Below are positions 25,603 through 35,872 of a DNA stretch of 64,000 bases, in pieces. This DNA is from Apostichopus japonicus (taxonomy: Eukaryota > Echinodermata > Holothuroidea > Aspidochirotida > Stichopodidae). Every line of letters begins with the position of its first letter. Within the stretch, counting starts at the first letter, position 1. The DNA lies in NCBI RefSeq assembly GCF_037975245.1, contig NC_092576.1:25309611-25373610 (forward strand), written 5' to 3'. Position numbers and translations under genes: made by a program. Under the pieces are notes generated by a model. The model did no database searches. It had not been told where the DNA came from and saw nothing but the letters and a program-made list of their open reading frames with translations.

Positions 25603-26260
25603 TCTGCAGTCAGGGACGTAGCGAAGGGGTTTTTGTTGGGGGGGGGGGGGTGTGGAGAATTTGATTTGCCGACGGATCTGGAAGTGGTGACTGAAATGGG
25701 GGAGGGGTCTAAGGGGAGGGGGTGTCCCCCTCCCTTTTGGAAAATGTTTAGTTTTGAAACGTCCTTAGATGCAATCTGGTGTATATTTTAAGTCAAATTT
25801 GATTTGCCGACGGATCTGGAAGTGGTGACTGAAATGGGGGAGGGGTCTAAGGGGAGGGGGTGTCCCCCTCCCTTTTGGAAAATGTTTAGTTTTGAAACGT
25901 CCTTGGATGCAATCTGGTGTATATTTTAAGTCAAATTTGATTTGCTGACGGATCTGGAAGTGGTGACTGAAATGGGGGAGGGGTCTAAGGGGAGGGGTCT
26001 ACCCCTTCCCTTTGGAAAATTTTTAGTTTTGAAACGTCCTTAGATGCAATCTGGTGCATATTTTAGGTCAAATTTGGCACGGTAGAAGCTCCCGTTCTCC
26101 TTCTCTCTATGCAGCTTTCCTTCTTTCTTCCCCTTCCGCTCTCTTCACCTTTTCTCCTTTTGCCGACAGACCCAAAATTTGCCGACAGCGACCAAATTAT
26201 TGGAGGGGGCGGGGTGTGACACCCCCCACACCCCCCGCTCGCTACGCCCCTGTCTGCAGT
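25603..26260. mobile_element. hAT-type MITE with 8-bp target duplication
   Basis: The element spans 25611-26252 (642 bp). The left end is CAGGGACGTAGCGAAGGGG. The reverse complement of the right end is CAGGGGCGTAGCGAGCGGGG. Both ends are flanked by an identical TCTGCAGT (25603-25610 and 26253-26260). An 8-bp duplication with CAGGG-type terminal inverted repeats is diagnostic of the hAT superfamily. No transposase frame is present, so it is non-autonomous. Inside lie three tandem units of 138 bp (starting at 25663, 25801 and 25939). The open frames here are by-products of the repeat. Confidence 0.85.
25663..26075. repeat. Three tandem 138-bp units inside the MITE
   Basis: Each unit starts GATTTGC(C/T)GACGGATCTGG and includes a G-rich block and a GTGTCCCCCTCCC segment that can pair with it. 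Units one and two are almost identical, and unit three has drifted slightly (TCTACCCCTTCCC). Period was measured directly from the repeated start points. Confidence 0.9.
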
Positions 26261-26269
26261 TGGTTCTCT

Positions 26270-27380
26270 GTTCTTGAAATACTCTATCATCCAAAATAGG
26301 CTGCCAGTTTGCATTTTATGGAGTTTTCCTGTTGATGGCTTTTTCCCACCTCTTTCTTGCTGATTGGACTCTAGTTGAAGCGGAAAATGGATGAAATAAG
26401 AATGGTGGAGCACAATATCAATGCATAAGGTGTCTCCCTCTGTGAAAACTGCGTTTCTTCTTTCTCCACTGCACAGGCTTCACCTTTTTGCAGTACAGAT
26501 ACTGTCCATACTACACTTTGTGCCGGAAAATAAAAACCTGCAGCAATGCTAACTTGCCACTTCTGTGTTCTTTATTTAGCATGGGATATTATACATATAA
26601 CTATATCGGACCTTTCATGTTCCTTCATAATCTACACCCAGGATAAGGAATATATGCTGCTGTGTAACTTGGTTATACTACAGGCTAAATATGTTACAAG
26701 CAAACAGTGACAATAGCCTAGTCGAGATTGAATTAAAATATAAGAAGGCATACAATTCGCCTGAAATGATTCACTTGAGAAAGATTTATTTCCGATTAAG
26801 TAGTACTATGAGACTTCAGGATTATTACTGCCTTGTTCAAATAACTGGTACTAGGCCTGCAAAGGAACAGTTAAAACGTAACACATGCCGGCTGTACGCT
26901 ACATGTAGGCAGTGCGAGTTGATTGAATGAACTGTCATGAAACTAGATCTGTAACACTTAAAGGACATAAGACTTTGAAAATATTGACGAAACTTACCCG
27001 AAAGTTGCGTATCACACTTTCTTCGGACTCGATCAAAACGGGCACGGAACGTACTCTACAGTACATATTCAGACATACACAGTTAAGTTTATGAAACAAC
27101 TTATAATAATATAACGTACATAATGCCGTGGTTGTGTTAGTCTTCAAATGCAATTATCGTGAAGTCGAAGGAACGGAACTTAGATGCGACTTTGTGGTAA
27201 GCACTTCCCTCCGAGATAATGATAGTTAGTTATATGTGACACAAATTTCTGAGCTGAGTACATATAGCTATGGTATTTATTACAGGTACATTCAATATGA
27301 AAACTAACCACCCAAAGGTGGGATGAAGGGAGGGAGTTGATGCACATATGACCTAGCGCGACATCATCTAACATGCCCGA
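26270..27380. other. Presumed intronic or intergenic DNA
   Basis: No recognised gene. A possible minus-strand exon ends at a GTAAGT donor after 26998, preceded by AGTACGTTCCGTGCCCG, but its acceptor is poor and two frames are open. Small frames at 26691-26930 (plus) and 27180-27374 (minus) have no supporting signals. Confidence 0.35.
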
Positions 27381-27389
27381 TAATGCTCT

Positions 27390-28920
27390 TCCAAAAACTA
27401 AGAATGAAACACATCGTTTGGACCAGTGATGAGAATAGCCTGCTCACCTTCACCAATCACATCATTTTTTTTTTACACAGCACAATCAAATTCACCTTTA
27501 ATTTCTCCCACCAACAGGTAAACTTTCTCTATGTGACTGTTCGCAAGGAACACGGTTCTCTCTCTACAGACTTATGCACCAAGCCACAGACACACACCAG
27601 TATCTCCATTCTTCAAGTTGCCATCCCGTCACTGCAAGTCTGTAATTGACTACAGTCAAGCACTTCGTCTTTGTCGCATTTGCTCTAACAATTCCTCTTT
27701 CATTAGCCATATAGATGCTTTGGAAAAATACATTACTGCCAGGGGCCATAGTGCCATAGTGCCATGAAGCCATGCAGAGAGTCCGCTCCCTTTCTACATC
27801 ATCTACTTTGGCAGTGAAGAAAAAGGGACAAGATTGTAACAGCAGGCCCCCCTGGTTGTTACTTTCCACCCAAATCTTCTTCCTCCTCCTCCTCAGAAAA
27901 GCACCTCTAAATACCACAACATTCTACTCAATTCAGGTAGACTCCAACGAGCCGTCCCTGAAAAACCTATCATGGTCTATCATTATTGTGCGTGCTGCTG
28001 TTCCACCTCTAACTTCTAACCCTACACCCATTCAGCATGGTACTTTCAAATGTAATTGTACTTCGAGATGCATCATCTGCAGCCACCACATTGTTGATCC
28101 GAATTCCATCACCAGCCACATCATGCAACTCACACACAAGACTAAGGGTCACATCACTTGCACAACCACTAATATCATATATCTCTTGTAGAGTTTGCGG
28201 CATCCAGTATGTTGGCTAAACCAAAACCACCCACAATAAGCGAATCTATGGTCACAGATCCACAGTCAACACCATGAAGACTGAGACTCTAGATGGAGTA
28301 CACTTTAACCTTCCCAACCATACCATTAACGACATGTCCCTACAGGGGATTGCATCCTTAGGTAGCCGTCCTGACCTAGTACTAATCAGCAGATAGAGGC
28401 TGTGAATGCAAGGCCTTTGCACCATTCAACCTCATGGGCTCAACATTCAAGAAGGACATGAGTAACTTTTCTTCTGTTTCCCCCTTCCTTCTCCACTTGT
28501 CCCCCTCCCCCTTTCACTCCTCTTCTCGTAGCTCTCTTCCACTCTTTTCTCTCCACACCTTTCTGTCTTTTTCCTTCTCCAGTTTATTTCCTAACCCCTT
28601 CCCTGAACCCTCTCGTTGTCCCTCCACTGTCTATCTCCTACCTCTCCTCTTCCCTTGTTGGTTACTTTCTTTCTTCTCTCCATCCCTTGTCTACTAATCC
28701 CCTTTCACCCATCTCTTTGTGTTCACCATGCACATTAACCTGTCTGTATTTTGTGCATGTTTTTGTCTCTTCTGTTACTGTTACTTGTCAGTTAGCCTTT
28801 GAAGAAGATCCTGCTAGGATCGAAACGTCAGGCCAACTTACTTTTACACATTCTCCTATTCTCCTACAAAGCCTGTCTAGTAGATAAGCAGTGTGTTAAC
28901 AGTTTTATTTTTTATTTTAA
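27390..28920 (+). mobile_element. Penelope-like retroelement, 5'-truncated, with RT and GIY-YIG remnants (copy 2)
   Basis: From about 27395 the plus strand encodes the C-terminal part of a Penelope-type reverse transcriptase in shifting frames. WTSDENSLLTFTNHI is followed by TIKFTFNFS, then VNFLYVTVR, LSTDL and a HQY/LH-S-CHP-like segment. From about 28040 a cysteine-rich linker leads to a GIY-YIG-type endonuclease core (NIIYLL or ISYISCRVCGIQYVG, then HNKRIYGHRS and HFNLPNHTINDM). A pyrimidine-rich 3' region (28455-28700) and the hammerhead tail complete the element. In-frame stops and frameshifts show it is dead. The body of the reverse transcriptase is missing. The RT plus GIY-YIG combination is the hallmark of Penelope-like elements. 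Confidence 0.85.
28794..28834 (+). ncRNA. Hammerhead motif of the Penelope element (copy 2, core mutated)
   Basis: The block has the same layout as copy 1: GCCT, then helix II GATCC/GGATC with TGCTA loop, GAAAC, GTC and AGGC. The invariant core reads TTGAAGA in place of CTGAAGA. The change falls on a catalytic-core base, so this copy is expected to be impaired. Confidence 0.65.
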
Positions 28921-29159
28921 ATTACATTACATTATGTTATAATTACGGAACGCCAGACTGTATCATAACCTGTTAAGCAGCTTGTGTTTAGATGTTATAT
29001 TCCGAAGTTGATATAATACACTAACTGGGTAGTTATCAGCCTAAGATATTCGCATGTAGATTTGCGTTGTTACGGTTCTAATTAAAGTTTCTTACAACTT
29101 AATGTATTGTCATTTCATATGCATTCCATCAAGTAAGTAGTCAGTATAATCATACTTAC

Positions 29160-29211
29160 AAACACCTGTTATCGCAGTATCCTGATTGAACATATCCAGA
29201 TTTGTTACTGA
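29160..29211 (-). CDS. Candidate small exon C, unknown
   Basis: Fifty-two nucleotides lie between the acceptor GTGCTGTCATCAG and a very strong donor, GTAAGTAT, on the minus strand. With phase-0 entry it reads SVTNLDMFNQDTAITGV and exits in phase 1. It follows the candidate exon 29451-29332, which leaves phase 0, so the two join in frame. I do not recognise the peptide. Confidence 0.4.
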
Positions 29212-29331
29212 CTGATGACAGCACGATATGCGCTGGAATTTAACTTTATAGTTTGGTTACTAATTTTAAAGTAACAAAGGGACACTTGATAGCAAACGTT
29301 CATATGTCATATTATCAGGTTACTGACTCAC

Positions 29332-29451
29332 TTCATAGTTTGATGCGTTCTCCAGTAGTTTTATTGCGTATCTCTGTAGCAGGGGACTAATACTGCCGTA
29401 AATGTATACGTCATTTGAACATAACGCCGTAAGAGTATCCAAATCATCAAC
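29332..29451 (-). CDS. Candidate exon B, unknown
   Basis: The acceptor TTATTTATCACCAG and donor GAA|GTGAGTCAG frame exactly 120 nt. Only phase 0 is open; the other two frames contain stops. The 40 residues start VDDLDTLTALCSNDVYIYGS and end LLQRYAIKLLENASNYE, a helical-looking sequence I cannot classify. The neighbouring candidate exon 29991-29952 ends phase 0 and exon 29211-29160 accepts phase 0, so three consecutive pieces are compatible. It could belong to an alternative tail of the NLR gene or to a separate gene. Confidence 0.45.
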
Positions 29452-29951
29452 CTGGTGATAAATAAACGAGTAAAGACACGTCCGTTTTAATAAACTTTAG
29501 TCAAACAATAATTCGTTTCATTAGAGGTTATAATCTGTAGTAACTATGAAAATGTACTCAACGAGGAAGTGTGTAAGAACACACACATTACGTATATGTA
29601 TGTTCCTTTATTCTGATGATCATAAAGTGGCTACTTGTTGCTGATCCTTCATAATTATATTAAATATTGCCAAACTTAAGATAACAATAGCATAGATGAC
29701 CTTTTCAAAGATATGTAAACATTTTAAGTGTACTTTATATGCAAGTATATGTAATTATGCAGTTATATGCAATAAGTATGTTATATGCAATGATTTTAGT
29801 CTGAATACTATTTTATATAGAACATGGTGTACACAAAAAAAACAAAAAAACCCCCCTAACAATCACAACTAGGAAACAAGCAAAGAACAATTAAACAATA
29901 TAACTCTGTAAATGGCAAGTACAGAGTAAAAGAAATATAAAACAGACGTAC

Positions 29952-29991
29952 TTCCCAAACACCGGATTGAAGATTCAGTCTGTAACCATAT
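29952..29991 (-). CDS. Candidate exon A, 'LNLQSGxW' type
   Basis: After the acceptor ATTTTGGTGCAG, 40 nt read YGYRLNLQSGVWE once one base completes a phase-2 codon, and end at GAA|GTACGT in phase 0. The NLR leucine-rich exon 31433 ends in phase 2, so it could join this exon in place of the terminal exon at 30615. A close copy is at 13018-12972 and a diverged one at 39538-39491. Confidence 0.4.
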
Positions 29992-30372
29992 CTGCACCAA
30001 AATACTAAAATAAGAAAATGTTAATACAAAGAACGGTTAAACAGTAGAAACAACAAAACTACGTTTGATTGATCAATCATTGAAATGAATCATTGAATGC
30101 TTCACCTTATGAATTACAAAATAATGATAACATTTGGCTTGAGGCTCACTATTTATGTTTTATGCCTGGTCTAAAGACAAGGGTAATATGCTCATATATA
30201 ACTTTGCTATAATTTACATTTCTTGCAACACGAGAGCAGTTGATATCTGTAAAATATTACAATGGGAACAAACAAACACAATGCTCAAACAATCATATTC
30301 TTTTATGCGATATCCGTTTGTGGTAAATCTTGTACAATGTTAACACTCCTCCAGCCAGAACAGTTTGCTATA

Positions 30373-30378
30373 TTTATT
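30373..30378 (-). promoter_or_regulatory. Possible poly(A) signal of the NLR gene
   Basis: AATAAA on the minus strand, 108 nt beyond the TAG stop at 30486. Distance and position suit a short 3' UTR. AT-rich DNA makes chance occurrences common. Confidence 0.45.
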
Positions 30379-30485
30379 ACTCCTTTCTAATGATTGCTGA
30401 AGATTCACAGTACTATGTTTGTTGTGCTTTCTGTCAGCAAATATATCACACAGTTCCAGTAAACATGTATTGAAAGTCTATATTC

Positions 30486-33400
30486 CTAGGAAGACCACTT
30501 TAAATGAACACTAAATGAATATTTACTAAATAGATTACTTTTAACGTTCCTTGATCTTATTTCTTCTGGAATTGAGTCCAAGGAGAAGGACAGAGGCAGC
30601 AAACAGTCTTCAAACCTATGAAGTAGAAAGACGAAATATATCAAAAGAGGTGACTAGAATATGTTATTTGCAACGAAAATTTGTAGGTAATTATTTAAAC
30701 CGGTGATGTGGGCGAGTGGATAAAGACGGTAGCATTTAAAGCAATGATGCTTAGTAATCGGGAGGTTCCAAGTTCGATGCACGGCCGGGTCATAGTAAGG
30801 TGGGTTTTTCATGCAAGATCAATCTACGGTTGTCCCATATGAAAATTACTTTCTAAATTGAAACATTCCAAGTTTGAGTTAGGGTGTTAAATTGGAAGCC
30901 ACCCGACGTGTAAGTTGTAATCCATAAGCCCTTCTGCATTTTTCTCACATTTATAATCCATCTACAGTAAATGTCGTTTTGATGTTACAATACATATAGG
31001 TTGGAAGAGTTGGTAACGTCAGGGATTCGTTATCGTTTGAATTTTAGATCACTGTCTGTGCGTGTGATCAAAACATTTACATAATGTTTACACCCGTGAG
31101 TTCCGACGTGAAATGGCAATAACAGTATCCAAAACATTACAATTACATATCACAAATAACCCAACAACAGTCACCCTTACACGTGCCCTTGCCTCCTCTT
31201 GGGAACTAGACTGTTCATTTCCGATTGATCAAAAACTTTATGTCTTATGACGTACCAGTCCAAGAAAATGTTATTCGAAACAACAACATTGGAAATAATT
31301 TAGCATAAGGATTTCCGTTATTCATTCTATTCTGAAAAGAAATTATAAATTGAGCATAAAAATAAGAACATAACTTTGTGTTTTCCTCTACAGTAGCGTG
31401 GTATTGGAAAACAATGATGATACTTGACTTACGACAACTCCTTTAAGGCCGTACAACCTAATCCATATCGAAATATCTTATTGACTTCTTCCTCTGAAAG
31501 TACCCTTGATATCTCTTCTACCTTATCCAACACTACGTGTATCCTTTCAACTGTTGATAGGTTAGTCAAAGTGAGTCCAGAATGGAGCACAATTGTATTA
31601 TCCTCGCACTCCTTGAAACAGTTGTTTAGTTCTAAGAAATTAATCTGAATCTAAAAGAACAAAGCAAACATGATTGAAATCGTGTTTATTTACAAAATCT
31701 AATGAAATATTTCACGTTGATACTTCCATGGAGAGCTAAGCGGGGTCATATGGAAAATGTCACAGGGTCCATTATGAGCTCATCATTTAAACTTATATTT
31801 GTAGCAAGTGGCAATATATTACCTGTAATCCCACTTCTTCCATCTCCGACTAATTAATCGGGAGCCCGGAACTGTAGCTAATGAGCCATCCCCCCCCCCC
31901 CATGTTGACAGACCTCCTACTAACAACCAAGTCAACAGGTGGGAAATCATAGTATATTACAGGATACTATTTTTCTGAATGGCTAGCCTGTGTGCCTGTT
32001 TGAATGTTATTGGACTTGCAACTACCCTGTAGTATGTTTGCAGCGTGTTAAAGATTATGGTTGAGTAATTGGCACAATGAGGAAGGTTTTATTTCAGAGT
32101 GAAGTCGAAGTAAGAAATCCAAAATAAATTCTGTAATTTGCCTTTTTGGAACTTTAGTAGAGGGACCCATCCCTGCATAAGCGTAGTTATTGGATATATT
32201 TTACGTATAGATCATGTAGTTTTGTCCACTTTTTTCCTAATACGACTAATACGTTATAGCCGAATCATTTTATGACCTATTCTCAGATACAGTTCAACAA
32301 AAACGTTAGGTTGTGTAGAATATTTCGTTAACAATGAATTTACTTTGTATTCCACCAAGAACCTTGATCTATTGCTATGTGATTAGAGGAATAACACCGA
32401 CCTCAACTTTGGTTACATTCTCGATACAACAAAGCAGTATTTTAGTTTCGTATTTAAAACGACTATTTAAAAGTAAATGATCCAATCACTTTTAAGCAAG
32501 CTTTCGGATTTGAAAGAAACTAAGATGAGCAGCTTTTTAGTCAACGATAATAATTATAACGTGAGAGTAAAGCATTAGGTGTACCTTTCTGGGGAATGGC
32601 AAACTTAATTTTATTTGGAAATGATTTTTTTGTGATCAAATGGTTTCTCCATATTGTTCTTATAAATACTTTCTGAATCAATTAATAAGCCCCTGACTAC
32701 GTTTGCATGTGGATACTGGAAAATGAAAAATGAACTCAGCAATCGCATTTGTAACCCACCCCTTGCTTTGATGCTATTTCCAGGAGTTGTAGATTTGATC
32801 TCTGTAGTAGCCTGCTGTCAGTAGACTTTATTGTCATGCCACCAGAGCATAGATCCTTCACAATCTTGGAAACCTCATCCGGTTCACCTGACTGTTCAAA
32901 GAAACAAAGTGATGCGAATGACTGTCCATCTGGAAGACCTTTGAGGTATCTGATGATCCTATCCGAAGCTCTCCTGTTTAGCCCACATGCGAAACGGAAA
33001 ACAAATTGGAGATCAACAGGATTAATTTCTTCCAGTATATAGCTTAGCCAGAAACTGAAGAATCGTCCCGCATATTCTGATAAGTAGTTTGCTGCATACC
33101 ATTCGACGAAAAGCTTGTGGTAGAAATATACAACTGTGGTGCATTTGACAAGATCAGAAACACTAGTACCTGGAGTTTCGTTTATTACTAGAATTTCCTC
33201 CTCAACCAGAACCCCAATTTCACAAAGTTCTTCGCAGCAACTGGATCCAACTTTCTCTATGAACATTTCTTTTGGCCAAACAATTTTTTGGTTTTTACCC
33301 GTGAGTCCATCAAATGCTAGCTTATTTAGGTGTGAGTAGTCGGGAATGATTTTGTGATGATTGGTAGATTCCTTCTTTTTTTTCCACATGTGGCTATAGA

Positions 33401-35872
33401 AAGAGGTCATCACGTACTTAAAAAAACTTGTCACAGAACTAAATCTGATTGGAATACTGTCATCGTTTACTATGTGAGCAAACATTACGCAAAATAATGG
33501 AACCTGACAAATATCATTGATCACTGGACTACTGTTGAGTAGATTCTTGATCTTCTTCCCTGCTTCCACGTCATCACCCACAACTGCTCGTCTAATGTAC
33601 TCATCCATGCATTTCTCATCGAAACCGGTCAACCTGACAATAACTGCAGCAGGATTAACATACTTAGGCATGGAAGACGATCGTGTGGATATTATCACCC
33701 TAAACTTAGCAAACATATCACCTTTAATAATTTTGATGACGTCAGTTTCATTACCACTATCCTTATCAGGGTATTCATCATATCCATCTAATACGATCAC
33801 ACCTGAGGAGTAGCTACTTAGTATTTCTTTTATTTGGTCGTTTGTTATTTCCAAGTCAGCAGGCATGAGGACCAAACGGATAGCTTCATATATTGATGAA
33901 ATACTTCCAAGAAGCCTTAAAGGCAATAAAATAAAAATATCGATATTTTTAAGGGGAGAAACACCTTTCGAATGACACCAGTCATAGGCAGCTTGCAGAG
34001 TGCAGGTCGATTTTCCGTAGCCTGGATCTCCTTCTAATATAATTCGCGTAGCCGTAACGATATTGTTATCAAATATATCTCGGAATGATTTTAACTGTAT
34101 TTTTTCTAAAGGTCCTTTCAGAATCGAAGCCCCCATCGAAGTTGACATCTTCACAATTTCAACACCACTATCAATGAAGATTTCGTCCACACAGAATATT
34201 TTATCTCGTATATACGGTATCGGTTGGATTTTGTTGTACCATAACGCATATTTCATTCTGAGTCCACGTATCAGTATGTTAGCTTTATCTAAAGAACAGA
34301 AAGAAATATAAAAAAGATGTAAAACATATACGGTTTTTTTTTTGCAATGCAAATTGTGTTCGTCGAATATATCAAACCTAAGTCAAATAACACATTTAGT
34401 CGTTTGACAATCTAAAATATTTTATAACAGCATGGCTTTCGAAACAAAAATGTGTTTATTTACTTAAATGGTTAATACGCATATTGTAAGATAACATAAA
34501 CAATATCGAAGTTACTTTAAAATCTTAAAACTAATCAAACATTGCATGAAATATAATTTAAACATGGCAGCTTTCCATCAATATTCTGTTATGCTAGGTT
34601 TTGTAAGGCTATGACGTATGCTAATAAAACAGTTATTGTGCCAAGAAACATTAAATTAGAGATACATTGCTGGCGAAAATCTTGATATAATTTCAAACTT
34701 ATAGCAAATATCATTAGATAACCCAACTTTATAGGAAACTTTCTTTCAAACATGGTTTTACTGCCTGAAAGATTGTGAATAATGTTGGATGATTCAATTT
34801 CCACGGAATCGAGATCGATCCTACTATTTAGGTTATCCGCTAACTTGCATTTACAGATGCATTTTGAGAATACCACACCTTCAGCCCGAAGAAATATCTG
34901 CCTTGTTTTGCTCACTAAGCCATAGAGTTTTAAACTAGCAAGAGCATTTAACAATGGCGAGATGTCATGCGGATTTATTTGACCCCTCTCTTCCATCAGA
35001 GAGATCATAAGGTTTCCAGGGTTGCCTTTAGCATTTCTTATTTCGTCGATCTTAGCAGGAGAAAACATAAAGAACGTCGCAAGGCTGAGGATAATATCGG
35101 TCGTCAAGATATCGGCTAAACCAACTTTAAACCTTCCAAAGCCTGTAATGAGAATTTAAAAAACATTTACGGCCCAGCTTCAAACTTTTAGATTAATTAT
35201 GTTTTAATACCAATCATTTATCCATACTCAAATCTATTGAATTTGATTAAAGCAAAATAGAAACCCAGACGTGACTTTTATGTAGCAGATATGAAATTGA
35301 TTAACGACCCCATATGGGAAAGATTCCATTATTGTAATTACACTTTATTGTAACGCCAGCAGAACAATCCAATTACAAAAATGAGATGCACTAGTCATTA
35401 CATGTACATATACGTACTTGACATTACCTTTTTTTCTAGGTAAAACAAATATGGGTCTATATATTGACTGTTCCAGTCTTACAGAATGTGAACACTAACA
35501 TTTGACAAAATGATCTTTTCTAAATAGTTTATCAATTATAAAGGTGTATTATGGTTAAATGAGAATAAATTTGATGCATAATATAAAGAAATGCACGATT
35601 TAAATATTTTGTTGAGTTTCTTTGCTACGTAGGATGAATGTAGTGGAGATAAGTGATGATCAGAAACGGTACTACGATATGATATAGCTAACATTATGCC
35701 GAAACAACCATAAAACTCAACAGATGTTCATTTCTGGACCAATTAACTTATGAACTTTACAAAAGAGATTATACATAAGATAAAGTTTATATAACATTAT
35801 TTCACAGGATAAAAACTTTCTGGCATTGTCTTCACCCGATATATTTTCAGTAACACCAAATTTAGCAGCCAT
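30486..35872 (-). CDS. NLR-like receptor: death-fold (DED-like), NACHT, short leucine-rich region
   Basis: The five-exon model is 35872-35836, 35142-34879, 34288-32760, 31650-31433 and 30615-30486. Junction phases are 1, 1, 0 and 2, and the total of 2178 nt gives 725 residues plus stop. Residues 13-100 form a death-fold domain. The NACHT P-loop GDPGYGKST lies at about 187-195, Walker B VIVLDGYDE at 264-272, a sensor-like STRSS at 301-305, and a winged-helix YHKLFVEWYAANYL at about 490-503. NLR proteins are cytosolic sensors that oligomerise through NACHT and signal through the N-terminal death fold. That function is inferred from the family. The leucine-rich region is short for the family, with only one exon found. 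No signal peptide or membrane segment is predicted in the spliced product. A TGA lies in frame upstream of the start and the start context is good (AAAATGG). Exons 1 and 5 are the least certain, but exon 5 has a homologue at 17353-17263. Confidence 0.75.
30615..30615 (-). other. Exon 5 start (terminal exon 30615-30486)
   Basis: The acceptor CTACTTCATAG precedes an exon that begins with one base completing serine (TC|G) and reads FEDCLLPLSFSLDSIPEEIR, then a basic, serine-rich tail to TAG. The duplicate at 17353-17263 supports it as genuine coding sequence. A GTAATC inside it (30539) could act as a weak donor, and the homologous part of the two exons ends near that point. Confidence 0.6.
30701..30955 (+). 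mobile_element. tRNA-derived SINE, family A, copy 1 (in NLR intron 4)
   Basis: The head contains an A-box-like GGGCGAGTGGATAAAG and a B-box-like TTCGATGC about 50 bp later, with extra sequence between, as in tRNAs with a long variable arm. The body (CGGCCGGGTCATA, CAATCTACGG, GACTTTCTAAA-type, GGAAGCCACCCGACG, GTTGTAATCCATAA) matches the copy at 41587-41823 along about 240 bp. No clear target duplication was found. Confidence 0.7.
31433..31650 (-). CDS. NLR exon 4: leucine-rich exon
   Basis: The acceptor TTCTTTTAG and the strong donor TC|GTAAGTC frame 218 nt. It encodes IQINFLELNNCFKECEDNTI, then VLHSGLTLTNLSTVERIHVV and onward to CTALKELS, with the serine split. A second AG at 31646-31645 would start the exon six bases later in the same phase. 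The longer form is preferred because it aligns residue for residue with the copy at 21396. Regularly spaced leucines and LxLxxC indicate leucine-rich repeats, about two to three of them. In NLRs this region senses ligands or restrains the NACHT. Confidence 0.75.
32760..34288 (-). CDS. NLR exon 3: NACHT ATPase and winged-helix region
   Basis: One uninterrupted exon of 1529 nt. The acceptor TTTCTGTTCTTTAG at 34290-34289 is followed by two bases completing an aspartate. The frame then runs 509 codons to GGG|GTGGGT at 32760. The open frame itself continues upstream to 34352 and downstream to a TGA at 32736, but both extensions look intronic. Seen motifs are GDPGYGKST (P-loop), VIVLDGYDE (Walker B with the extra acidic residues typical of NACHT), STRSS, CQVPLFC in the helical domain, and the FxH-like YHKLFVEWYAANYL. 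All key ATPase residues are present. Beyond the winged helix a helical stretch (DLQFVFRFACGL, LCFFEQSGE) matches the linker seen before the leucine-rich region in animal NLRs. Confidence 0.9.
34879..35142 (-). CDS. NLR exon 2: death-fold domain, most like a DED
   Basis: The acceptor AAATTCTCATTACAG opens 264 nt that finish at GAA-G|GTGTGG, phase 1 to phase 1. A second phase-1 donor, T|GTAAAT, follows 34855. The peptide FGRFKVGLADILTTDIILSL, then SPAKIDEIRNAKG, then ISLMEERGQINP and LLNALASLKLYGL has the length and hydrophobic spacing of a six-helix death fold. The 'LMEERGxI' segment is characteristic of death effector domains. The RxDL charge triad of classic DEDs is not evident. CARD or another death-fold subclass cannot be excluded by eye. 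Confidence 0.7.

Noticed and set aside
26063-26413. 116-codon minus-strand frame
   Set aside because: It runs through the end of the hAT MITE and reads its C/G-rich terminal repeat; not a gene.
32836-34311. Several plus-strand frames opposite the NACHT exon
   Set aside because: They are antisense shadows of the real minus-strand coding sequence.
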